This document shows positions 24,658 to 31,885 of a stretch of 64,000 bases of DNA, in pieces. Numbering within the stretch: position 1 is the stretch's first letter; the number at the start of each line of letters is the position of its first letter. The position numbers were made by a program, and so were the translations under genes. Under the pieces are notes generated by a model, which ran no database searches, had not been told where the DNA came from, and worked only from the letters and a program-made list of their open reading frames with translations. The stretch spans positions 33,038-97,037 of the forward strand of contig NZ_CAMZCS010000010.1 in NCBI RefSeq assembly GCF_947305105.1, given 5' to 3'. The DNA is from an uncultured Fibrobacter sp. (GTDB taxonomy: Bacteria > Fibrobacterota > Fibrobacteria > Fibrobacterales > Fibrobacteraceae).

Positions 24658-25683
24658 CTACTTATTGTTTGCCTTGTAATACTTGATCATCTTCGGGAGG
24701 ACTTCTTCGACGGTGCCGTTGATCACGTAATCAGCGATAGCGTTGATCGGAGCTTCGGGGTCGGAGTTCACGGAGATGATGATACCTGAATCCTGCATGC
24801 CAGCGAGGTGCTGGATCTGGCCGGAAATACCGAAAGCGATATAGACCTTCGGGCGGACAGTCACGCCGGTCTGACCGATCTGGCGGTCATGATCGACAAA
24901 GCCCGCATCCACGGCGGCGCGGCTTGCACCCACTTCGGCGTGGAGTTCCTTGGCAAGTTCGAACAGCATGTCGAAGTTTTCCTTGGAGCCCATGCCGTAA
25001 CCACCGGCGACCACGATCGGAGCGCCCTTGAGGTTGTGCTTGGCCTTTTCCACATGGCGTTCGAGCACCTTGACCACGTATTCCGTTTCCGGCACGTACT
25101 TGGCCACATCGTGCTTGATAACTTCGCCCTTGTAGTTCGGGTCCACGATTTCCTTCTTCATCACGCCTTCGCGCACGGTCGCCATCTGCGGACGGTGTTC
25201 CGGGTTCACGATCGTCGCGACGATGTTGCCGCCGAATGCCGGGCGGATCTGGCAAAGCTGGTTTTCGTAAGCCTTCTTCACGCCACCGATGCTCATTTCG
25301 AAACTGTCGATTTCGAGTTCGGTACAGTCGGCGGTAAGGCCGCTGTGCATGGCGCTGGAAATGCGCGGGCCGAGGTCACGGCCAATCACCGTTGCACCGA
25401 GCAAGCAAATCTGCGGCTGCTCTTCCTTGAAGAGGTTCACCACGAGGGCTGCATGCGGGTTGGTGGTGTAGGGGAACAGGCCTTCGGCGTCGAACACATG
25501 AACCTTGTCCACACCGTAGGGGAAAACCTGCTTTTCAATGCCATCGAGGCCCTTGCCGGCGCAGATGCACTCGAGCTGAACGCCGAGCGTGTTGGCCAGC
25601 TTGCGACCCTTGGACAAAAGTTCGAGGGAAACGTCAACGACGGTCGTGCCCTCAATTTCGCAATATACAAATACGTTATTCAT
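24658..25683 (-). CDS. etfA: Electron transfer flavoprotein alpha subunit
   Basis: 341 residues. The C-terminal FAD-binding domain is unmistakable: VVAGGYGMGSKENFD, EVGASRAAVDAGFVDHDRQ, then IAFGISGQIQHLAGMQDS and INSDPEAPI-like SVNSDPEAPINAIADYVING. The N-terminal domain pairs with EtfB. EtfAB is a soluble heterodimer that takes electrons from acyl-CoA dehydrogenase and passes them to a membrane or ferredoxin partner. It sits between etfB (three bases upstream) and the dehydrogenase, so the three form one operon. Confidence 0.96.
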   Translation of the reverse strand: MNNVFVYCEIEGTTVVDVSLELLSKGRKLANTLGVQLECICAGKGLDGIEKQVFPYGVDKVHVFDAEGLFPYTTNPHAALVVNLFKEEQPQICLLGATVIGRDLGPRISSAMHSGLTADCTELEIDSFEMSIGGVKKAYENQLCQIRPAFGGNIVATIVNPEHRPQMATVREGVMKKEIVDPNYKGEVIKHDVAKYVPETEYVVKVLERHVEKAKHNLKGAPIVVAGGYGMGSKENFDMLFELAKELHAEVGASRAAVDAGFVDHDRQIGQTGVTVRPKVYIAFGISGQIQHLAGMQDSGIIISVNSDPEAPINAIADYVINGTVEEVLPKMIKYYKANNK

Positions 25684-25686
25684 AGG

Positions 25687-26568
25687 CTAGCCAATAATCT
25701 TCTCGTCTAAAAGTTCCTTGATAAGTCCTTCAACGTCGGCGTCGCTCGCGGTAAGCGTGCGGCTTTCCTTCGCCTTGAACACGATGTTCTTGACAGCCTT
25801 CACGTTCGTCGGAGAACCGGCCTTACCGATCTGCGTCGGGTCGGCGTCGATGTCTGCGGCACCCCACTGCGGGATGTCGAGGTAGGGCTTCTTCGCGATG
25901 AGGGCGGCGTACTTTTCGGCGGCTTCCGGAGCGCGTTCGGCGACGGCGGTCGCGTTCTTGAACTTCATGATGCGCTTCGCGTTGCGCGGGCGGCACGGAG
26001 CGGCACTGCCGTTCACGGTCACGACCAGCGGGAGCGGTGCTTCCACCGTTTCCACACCACCGTCGATATGGCGGCGGATCACGACCTTGCGGGCCTTCTC
26101 GTCGAGGCTCAAGATTTCTTCGGCATAGGTCACCTGGGTAAGGCCGAGCTTTTCAGCAATCTGCGGACCGACCTGTGCGGTGTCACCGTCGATAGCCTGG
26201 CGGCCACCAAGGATAATGTCATAGTCGCCGACCTTCTTGACGGCCTGGGCGAGCGTGTAGCTAGTAGCGAGCGTGTCGGCGCCACCGAGGGAACGGTCCG
26301 TAATAACGTAACCGCAGTCGGCACCGCGATACAGAGCTTCACGGATAACTTCGGCAGACTTCGGCAGACCCATCGTCAGCACGGTAATGGTGGAACCGGG
26401 GAACTGGTCCTTCAGGCGAAGGGCTTGCTCCAGGGCGTTCAGGTCTTCGGGGTTGAAGACCGCGGGCAAAGCGGCACGATTGATAGTACCCTGCGGCGTC
26501 ATGGCGTCCGGGCCTACGTTTCGTGTATCAGGTACTTGCTTGGCAAGCACAACGATTTTAAGACTCAT
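25687..26568 (-). CDS. etfB: Electron transfer flavoprotein beta subunit
   Basis: 293 residues opening SLKIVVLAKQVPDTRNVG, with the ALxxGADxGYVITDR block (ALYRGADCGYVITDR), DYDIILGGRQAIDGDTAQVG and PLPLVVTVNGSAAPCRPRN, all EtfB hallmarks. It carries the adenine-nucleotide site of the Etf dimer. First gene of the operon: an AAGGA site is about five bases before ATG at 26568, and a possible promoter (TTGGGC, 17 bases, CTATCT) lies roughly 40-70 bases upstream. Bifurcating versus classical Etf cannot be decided by eye. Confidence 0.96.
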   Translation of the reverse strand: MSLKIVVLAKQVPDTRNVGPDAMTPQGTINRAALPAVFNPEDLNALEQALRLKDQFPGSTITVLTMGLPKSAEVIREALYRGADCGYVITDRSLGGADTLATSYTLAQAVKKVGDYDIILGGRQAIDGDTAQVGPQIAEKLGLTQVTYAEEILSLDEKARKVVIRRHIDGGVETVEAPLPLVVTVNGSAAPCRPRNAKRIMKFKNATAVAERAPEAAEKYAALIAKKPYLDIPQWGAADIDADPTQIGKAGSPTNVKAVKNIVFKAKESRTLTASDADVEGLIKELLDEKIIG

Positions 26569-26883
26569 ATATCCTTAACTGTTAGTGTTTAATTTGTTGG
26601 GGTACAAGATAGAAATTTTTTGAATTGCGGCCCAACTGCCAGTTCCAGTCGTTTCCGCGTCACGATGAAGTAAGAAAAGCGACACTTTTTTGTAACAAAG
26701 AATTTTAATCTTCCGAAGTCAAAGGGGGAAGAATCCCCCTCGCTCCAGCCGCACGCGTCTTCCGCTACCCCCTCTCCTAGGGGCACATCCCCTAAAACCC
26801 CTTTTGCCCACGCCTTTTTATTAAATTTTCAATGAAAAAATGGTGGCCCCAACCACCAATCACTAACCACAAATCACTTTATT
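26569..26883. other. Divergent promoter region between etfB and pyrH
   Basis: This 315-base spacer must hold the promoters for both directions. It contains the second copy of the GC-rich repeat (26721-26790) and, just before pyrH, a loose run of ACCACCAATCACTAACCAC (about 26850-26876) like the simple repeats before ileS and ktrA. I see no gene. Confidence 0.45.
26721..26790. repeat. GC-rich intergenic repeat, copy 2
   Basis: AAAGGGGGAAGAATCCCCCT, CGCTCCAGCC, then TTCCGCTACCCCCTCTCC and a CCTAGGGG/CCCCTA palindrome. It matches the order and most bases of the copy at 19188. Both lie in gaps next to gene starts or ends. Confidence 0.6.
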
Positions 26884-27591
26884 ATGTCCAAATTCAAACG
26901 CATTCTCTTGAAGCTCAGTGGCGAAGCCCTCGCAGGCGAAAAGGGCCACGGTATCGATAATACTATTCTCTCCGACATGGCAAGCGAAATCGCATCCATC
27001 GTCAAACAGGGCGTGCAGGTCGCGCTCGTGATTGGCGGCGGCAACCTCGTCCGCGGTATTTCCGCCTCCGCTGGCGGCATGAACCGCGCCCAGGGCGATG
27101 CCATGGGCATGCTCGGCACCGTGATGAACGGCCTTGCCATGCAGGATGCTCTCGACAAGCAGGGCGTGGATTCTGTGGTGATGTCCGCCATCCGTATGGA
27201 ACCGGTCTGCGAATTCTTCGACCGCCGCAAGGCCCTCAAGCTCCTTTCCGCTGGCTCCGTGGTCATCTTCTCCGCCGGTACGGGTAACCCGTTCTTCACC
27301 ACCGACAGCTGCGCCGCGCTGCGCGCCATCGAAAGCGAATGCGACGTGATCATGAAGGCCACCAAGGTCGACGGCATCTACACCGCAGACCCGGTCAAGG
27401 ATCCGACGGCCACCCGCTTCGACGACATCAGCTACAAGGAAGTCATTTCCCGCGGCCTCAAGGTCATGGATACGGCAGCCGTTGCCCTCTGCATGGAAAA
27501 CAACATGCCCATCTTCGTGTTCAAGATGGAAAAGGGGAACCTGACCCGCGCCGCCATCGAAGGCGACCTCGGGACGCTGGTCCACTGCTAA
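26884..27591 (+). CDS. pyrH: Uridylate kinase
   Basis: 235-residue amino-acid-kinase-fold enzyme that phosphorylates UMP to UDP. KFKRILLKLSGEALAGEKGHGI at the start, VALVIGGGNLVRG, GDAMGMLGTVMNGLAMQD, and the ATP-site VIFSAGTGNPFFTTDSCAA and DVIMKATKVDGIYTADP are diagnostic. It is complete. It is not followed by frr or preceded by tsf as in many bacteria; the potassium transporter gene follows 42 bases later. Confidence 0.97.
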   Translation: MSKFKRILLKLSGEALAGEKGHGIDNTILSDMASEIASIVKQGVQVALVIGGGNLVRGISASAGGMNRAQGDAMGMLGTVMNGLAMQDALDKQGVDSVVMSAIRMEPVCEFFDRRKALKLLSAGSVVIFSAGTGNPFFTTDSCAALRAIESECDVIMKATKVDGIYTADPVKDPTATRFDDISYKEVISRGLKVMDTAAVALCMENNMPIFVFKMEKGNLTRAAIEGDLGTLVHC

Positions 27592-27633
27592 ATCGGTTTC
27601 GAGAAACTCTTTTAAGCATTCTTAGTCATACCT

Positions 27634-29037
27634 ATGCTACGTTCGAAGTACCAAGCGTTCACGGACACGACTTCCGAAAACGTCTTCAAGGCGAAAAAAC
27701 AGGCGAACCCCATTACGTTGGTCGTGCTGGGCTATTTGCTCATCATAGCCGTCGGAGCCGTACTTCTCCGCTTGCCTGTCTCTACGCGTGAGCCCATCGA
27801 CTTTTTGCAGGCGCTGTTCACGGCGACATCGGCCGTGTGCGTGACCGGGCTTTCTGTCATCGACATCAGCACCACGTTCACAGGGTTCGGTTACTGGGTT
27901 CTCGTCCTCCTGATGCAGCTCGGCGGTTTGGGTATCATGACCGTATCTACGGTGCTTATCTTGCTTGCCGGCATGCACCCGGGATTCAACCACCAGTCCG
28001 TCCTGCTTTCGAACTTCACGCAAGAAGGTAACGTCGACGCGAAGCGCATCCTCATGGCGGTGCTCCCCTTCACGTTCATCCTGGAAGCTATCGGTGGCGT
28101 TGTCTACTTCACGCAGTTCAGCAACATGGAACTGTACGACCGCATTTTCTGCTCTGTCTTCCAGGCAGTCAGTTCTTTCTGTAACGTCGGGTTCACGCTG
28201 TTCCCCGACTCGCTCATGCAATTCCAGCTCAACCCCGTCATGAACATCACGACATGTGTGCTTGCACTCGCAGGCGGATTCGGCTTCCTCGCTATCACGG
28301 AATTGCAGTACGCCTTCGACTTCAAGCGTCGCCGTTTCCGCAAGATTTCTCTGCATACACGCATTGCGACCTTCTGCACGCTCGTTATCGTTGCGGCAAG
28401 CATTGTCGCTTTCATGCTCACCGAATGGGGCAACACCCTCAACGGGCTCTCCTTCTTCGACAAGCTCCAGACCACGTTCTTCATGGCCTTCACGAGCCGT
28501 ACCGCTGGTCTCAATACGGTAGACACTCCGGCCCTCTGCGCCAGTTCCCTGTTCTTCTTTATCATCATCATGTTCATCGGGGCTAACCCCGGTAGCTGCG
28601 GTGGCGGTATCAAGGTCACTACGGCAGCGGTCATCGGGCTCCTCGGCTTCAACAGGGTGCTCGGCCGCGAAAAGACCCAGGTCATGGGCCGCACCATTCC
28701 CGAAACCACGGTCGACAAGGCTGTGCGAATTTTCGTCGTGGCCATCGTGGTCATAGCACTTGCGACCATGGTGCTGCTCTGCACCGAAATCCCCGCAGGA
28801 GTGGGTTTCAACGAGAACGGCACGCCCTTCCTCAAGGTTTTGTTCGAAGTGGTGAGCGCCTACAGCACGTGCGGGCTTTCGATGGGTCTCACGGGCGAGC
28901 TTTCCACGGTTGGGCGCATCGTCATCTGTTGCGTGATGTTTATCGGACGTATGGGACCGTTGTTCCTCATCTCCGCCGTCGCCGGACGGGTCAAAAACAC
29001 CACCTGGTTCGCCGAAGAAGATATAATGGTGGGTTAG
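27634..29037 (+). CDS. ktrB: Potassium uptake protein, TrkH/KtrB family
   Basis: 467-residue membrane protein with about ten hydrophobic segments including the four pore-loop repeats of TrkH/KtrB channels: TATSAVCVTGLSVID (first filter), SVFQAVSSFCNVGFTL (second), TSRTAGLNTVD (third) and VSAYSTCGLSMGL (fourth). GANPGSCGGGIKVTT is the conserved loop before the second half. It conducts K+ (with Na+ in some relatives) and is gated by the cytoplasmic RCK protein encoded next. The length fits KtrB better than TrkH (about 480). Confidence 0.93.
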   Translation: MLRSKYQAFTDTTSENVFKAKKQANPITLVVLGYLLIIAVGAVLLRLPVSTREPIDFLQALFTATSAVCVTGLSVIDISTTFTGFGYWVLVLLMQLGGLGIMTVSTVLILLAGMHPGFNHQSVLLSNFTQEGNVDAKRILMAVLPFTFILEAIGGVVYFTQFSNMELYDRIFCSVFQAVSSFCNVGFTLFPDSLMQFQLNPVMNITTCVLALAGGFGFLAITELQYAFDFKRRRFRKISLHTRIATFCTLVIVAASIVAFMLTEWGNTLNGLSFFDKLQTTFFMAFTSRTAGLNTVDTPALCASSLFFFIIIMFIGANPGSCGGGIKVTTAAVIGLLGFNRVLGREKTQVMGRTIPETTVDKAVRIFVVAIVVIALATMVLLCTEIPAGVGFNENGTPFLKVLFEVVSAYSTCGLSMGLTGELSTVGRIVICCVMFIGRMGPLFLISAVAGRVKNTTWFAEEDIMVG

Positions 29038-29040
29038 GGA

Positions 29041-29185
29041 TTAGAGACTAGGATCTAGGATCTAGAGGGTGGCTTCGCCGTGACTATTTACTCTAATCTC
29101 TAGTCTCTAGTTTCTAGCCCCTAAATTCTAGAGGGCGGCTTCGCCGCCATTATTCACTCTAGTCCCTAGCCTCTAGCCTCTATTT
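29041..29185. repeat. Two-unit simple repeat array between ktrB and ktrA
   Basis: Two ~66-base units start at 29062 and 29128. Each has TCTAGAGGG, a GGCTTCGCC mini-palindrome, a TATTYACTCTA block and then a series of CTAGTCTCTAG/CTAGCCTCTAG heptamers. A shorter GATCTAGGATCTAG run leads in. No gene is visible. It occupies the whole gap within what would otherwise be a ktrBA operon. Confidence 0.75.
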
Positions 29186-29200
29186 ACTAAATTTCATCCC

Positions 29201-29857
29201 ATGGCATCTAAGCAATACATCATCATCGGTCTTGGCAACTCTGCCATCTTCCTCGCCCGTCACCTGACGAGCCTCGGGCACGATGTGCTCGTGGTGGACA
29301 ACCATCCCGAAAAGGTGCAAGACATTTCGAGCACCGTGTCGCAGGCCATGGTCGCCGACTCTACCCGCAAAAAGCAGCTTTCGAGCATCCCGCTGCAGAA
29401 GGCGGACTCCGTCATCGTCTGTATTGGCGAAAACCTGGAAGCAAGTCTCCTTACTGTGTTGAACTTGAAGGAACTCGGCGTCAAGCACATCATCGCGAAG
29501 TCCAGTAGCGCCGCCCACTCGAGCATCCTCGAAAAGCTCGGCGTCTCGGACATTTTCCACCCGGAACGCGACTCGGCCATCGCACTTGCCGAACGCCTGA
29601 ACCGCCCGAACATGCTCGACTTCTTGCCGTTCATGGAAGGCTTCAGCATCGTCGAAGTCGTATGCCCCAAGGACTTCATCGGCAAGACTCTGAAGGATTT
29701 GAACATCACCCACAAGTACGGGGTGCAGGTCATCGCCATCCGCGACCCGCAAGAACCGACTCCCAAAATCGGTAACCTCGCCGACATCGTGCTGCAAGAA
29801 GACGACGTGCTCTTCCTCATCGGCCCGAACGACGCCCTCGACAAATTCAAGAGCTAA
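29201..29857 (+). CDS. ktrA: Potassium uptake regulatory protein, KtrA/TrkA type
   Basis: 218-residue RCK protein: an N-terminal Rossmann fold (QYIIIGLGNSAIFLARHLTSLG, with the acidic VVDNHPEKV binding nucleotide ribose) and a C-terminal RCK_C domain (GFSIVEVVCPKDFIGKTLKDL to the end). Such proteins form an octameric ring on KtrB and gate it in response to ATP/ADP or NAD(H). Single-domain length fits KtrA rather than the doubled TrkA. The glycine motif is GLGNSA rather than the usual GxGRxG, a mild variant. The 163-base repeat array separates it from ktrB. Confidence 0.93.
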   Translation: MASKQYIIIGLGNSAIFLARHLTSLGHDVLVVDNHPEKVQDISSTVSQAMVADSTRKKQLSSIPLQKADSVIVCIGENLEASLLTVLNLKELGVKHIIAKSSSAAHSSILEKLGVSDIFHPERDSAIALAERLNRPNMLDFLPFMEGFSIVEVVCPKDFIGKTLKDLNITHKYGVQVIAIRDPQEPTPKIGNLADIVLQEDDVLFLIGPNDALDKFKS

Positions 29858-29863
29858 AAAGAA

Positions 29864-29894
29864 CGGGCGCCCTATTGATTCCAATAAGCGCCCG
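29864..29894 (+). terminator. Probable terminator of ktrA
   Basis: CGGGCGC (29864-29870) pairs with GCGCCCG (29888-29894), with an inner TATTG/CAATA stem. Only a weak T-rich tail follows (TATTATTTCC), so efficiency is uncertain. Confidence 0.5.
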
Positions 29895-29918
29895 CGCTAT
29901 TATTTCCGGTTTTATCGA

Positions 29919-29938
29919 AACCTCCCGAACGGGAGGTT
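29919..29938 (-). terminator. Hairpin at the end of the long minus-strand run
   Basis: AACCTCCCG (29919-29927) and CGGGAGGTT (29930-29938) form a perfect nine-pair stem just after the stop at 29942. On the minus strand a short TTTCGATAAAA follows, so it may terminate or merely stabilise the 3' end. Confidence 0.5.
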
Positions 29939-29941
29939 ATT

Positions 29942-31822
29942 TTATGCGAATCTCTTGTGCAGGACCTTGATTTCCTGGATAAACGAAAGGTCCAACATGC
30001 TGACGGAATCTTCCTTGCTCTTCTGGATTTCCACGATGAAGGGAGCCTTTGCCAGGTGCAGGGAGTGTACCGAGAATACGATTTCTTCTTGCTGGGCCAA
30101 GCGCTTGTTCGGGTCCTTAATCTGGGCGGCCAGGAGAGTCCCCACCGTCTTCGCGTAGCGCAGCACCTTCACGAGGTCGAACGTATTCAACTTCTGGTAG
30201 AGGCTGCCGTACTTCGTCGAGTTCATCGTCGTCTGCAGCGAATCGCTATCGGCAGATTCCTTCAGGTCGTAGTCGGGCTTACCGGCCTTGGGCCAGGCCA
30301 CGGCAAATTCCTTGCGCCATTCCTCGTCAGAGACAGGCTTGCGGTTGTCGGCCGAGCGGTTCACGAACGGGCAATAGCCAAAGTTCTCGAGGATGTCGAA
30401 GGCATAGCCTTCCTTCTCGGGATTCAGGATAAATCCGTAATTCGGGACATACTCCTCGACACATTCCATGAACTGTGCAAAGTTCGAAAGCTCCGAAAGA
30501 ATTTGCTTGTTGTCAATTTTCATCAAGCGGACAGAACGGACGCGCACGCCATAGAAGGAGGAGTTCCATTCTTCAAGAGTCGAAAGCACATTCGCAGGCG
30601 GCTTGATCCAAGTGCAGAAATGGTCCACTTCGGTTTCGGGCATCCCGCTCTTGAGGCCTTCCAGGTAAACATCCTTGGCAAGCGTGAAGCAAAGCATGGT
30701 TTCGTCGTTCTTGACATTGGCGAGGCAAGCGAGCGTAAACAGCACGCGCGGAGAGGTCTCGACAGAAACGACCACGTCGAAGTTCGGGAGAGCCGAAATG
30801 CTCGGCTGCGGGAGCTGCACCGACGAGGGCGAAAGCCATTCCTTGCCGTTCGAACCCAACAGCACAGCGGAGACCTTCCCCTGCACCATGCGGAAGTCCA
30901 CAAGGCCCAGGAGCCACAGTTCGCGGAGCGGGCGCGGCAGGTATTCCCACGGGAGCACCTTGTTGCGTTCGAGGATACGATACGACGGATCCATCACCCA
31001 GAAGAGGAACGCCGCCTCGGAAACGCTACGGCCGTTGTTCAAGGAACGGAGGAGCTGTTCCAGGTGTTCCCTGTCGCCATGGAAACGGCGGTTGAGCCAC
31101 CAGTTCAGGATGTCCTGATGCAAACGGAAACCGTTCTTGCGCAAGAACTCGAGTGCATGTTCCGACGGCACGACAAAGGCGTCGTCTTGTTCGAGCCAGC
31201 CATTCTGCGTGAGGAACGAGAAGATGAGCATGAGCTCGTTCTCGGCAGCCTTCTCGCTCATGCGACGAGACATGGAGAACGCTTCGACACAAAGCATACG
31301 GCCTCGACGATGCAACGAGCCATTCGTATTTACACGCAGTTCCCTACGCTGGGCAAGGGAGAGGACAAAGCACACGTGCCAGTCCAGCATACGCCCAAAA
31401 GAAACTGCCGGCGAAGTCGTATCGAACTCGACCGTTTCGTCTATTTCGAAACAACCGACGAAGTTGGAAAAGCCCTGGTACACCGGAGTCGAAGAAGCAG
31501 AACGCCACAACACGAATTCGCGACACATAGACAAGAGGAACGTCTGCAAGTCGCGGCTCTTGTTCACCGGGATAGTCAGGCGCAGCTCGTTAAAAGTAAG
31601 GCCACGCGCACCACTATGATAAATCAGGTTCAGGCAGCGGCGCTGCCAAGCATCCATCTTCGAGAATAACGTGACAACACGTTCCCTATCACAAAAAAAT
31701 TCCAATGTCTCGCTCAAAATAAGAGCGTTGTTCAGCAAGCCCTTCTTACCAAAGGCCTTGGCATGCGCAGCGCGAAGTAGCGGCTTGGACATGCCGTCAA
31801 AAAAAGCATTCAACTCAAGCAT
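29942..31822 (-). CDS. Helicase-associated (XPB N-terminal-like / Helicase_C_3) protein
   Basis: About 626 residues with no helicase motifs. The middle part (around residues 340-430) has PNFDVVVSVETSPRVLFTLA, then TLAKDVYLEGLKSGMP and the NVLSTLEEW helix, matching the Helicase_C_3 / XPB-DRII-like domain found in helicase-associated proteins of many bacteria. The N-terminal half is helical and unrecognised. It directly follows the DinG-like helicase gene (63 bases), so a joint DNA-repair role is plausible (inference). Start: ATG at 31822 with AGG five bases upstream, rather than GTG at 31828. Confidence 0.65.
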   Translation of the reverse strand: MLELNAFFDGMSKPLLRAAHAKAFGKKGLLNNALILSETLEFFCDRERVVTLFSKMDAWQRRCLNLIYHSGARGLTFNELRLTIPVNKSRDLQTFLLSMCREFVLWRSASSTPVYQGFSNFVGCFEIDETVEFDTTSPAVSFGRMLDWHVCFVLSLAQRRELRVNTNGSLHRRGRMLCVEAFSMSRRMSEKAAENELMLIFSFLTQNGWLEQDDAFVVPSEHALEFLRKNGFRLHQDILNWWLNRRFHGDREHLEQLLRSLNNGRSVSEAAFLFWVMDPSYRILERNKVLPWEYLPRPLRELWLLGLVDFRMVQGKVSAVLLGSNGKEWLSPSSVQLPQPSISALPNFDVVVSVETSPRVLFTLACLANVKNDETMLCFTLAKDVYLEGLKSGMPETEVDHFCTWIKPPANVLSTLEEWNSSFYGVRVRSVRLMKIDNKQILSELSNFAQFMECVEEYVPNYGFILNPEKEGYAFDILENFGYCPFVNRSADNRKPVSDEEWRKEFAVAWPKAGKPDYDLKESADSDSLQTTMNSTKYGSLYQKLNTFDLVKVLRYAKTVGTLLAAQIKDPNKRLAQQEEIVFSVHSLHLAKAPFIVEIQKSKEDSVSMLDLSFIQEIKVLHKRFA

Positions 31823-31885
31823 AAGCACCTTTTAATCGGGATGCCAAATTTAGAAAATTTTTGGCTCAGCGCCAAATGTCAGTCA

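Noticed and set aside
22924..24679. Long plus-strand open frame opposite the acyl-CoA dehydrogenase
   Set aside because: It mirrors the codon positions of a clear acyl-CoA dehydrogenase on the minus strand and has a Val/His-rich composition typical of antisense shadows.
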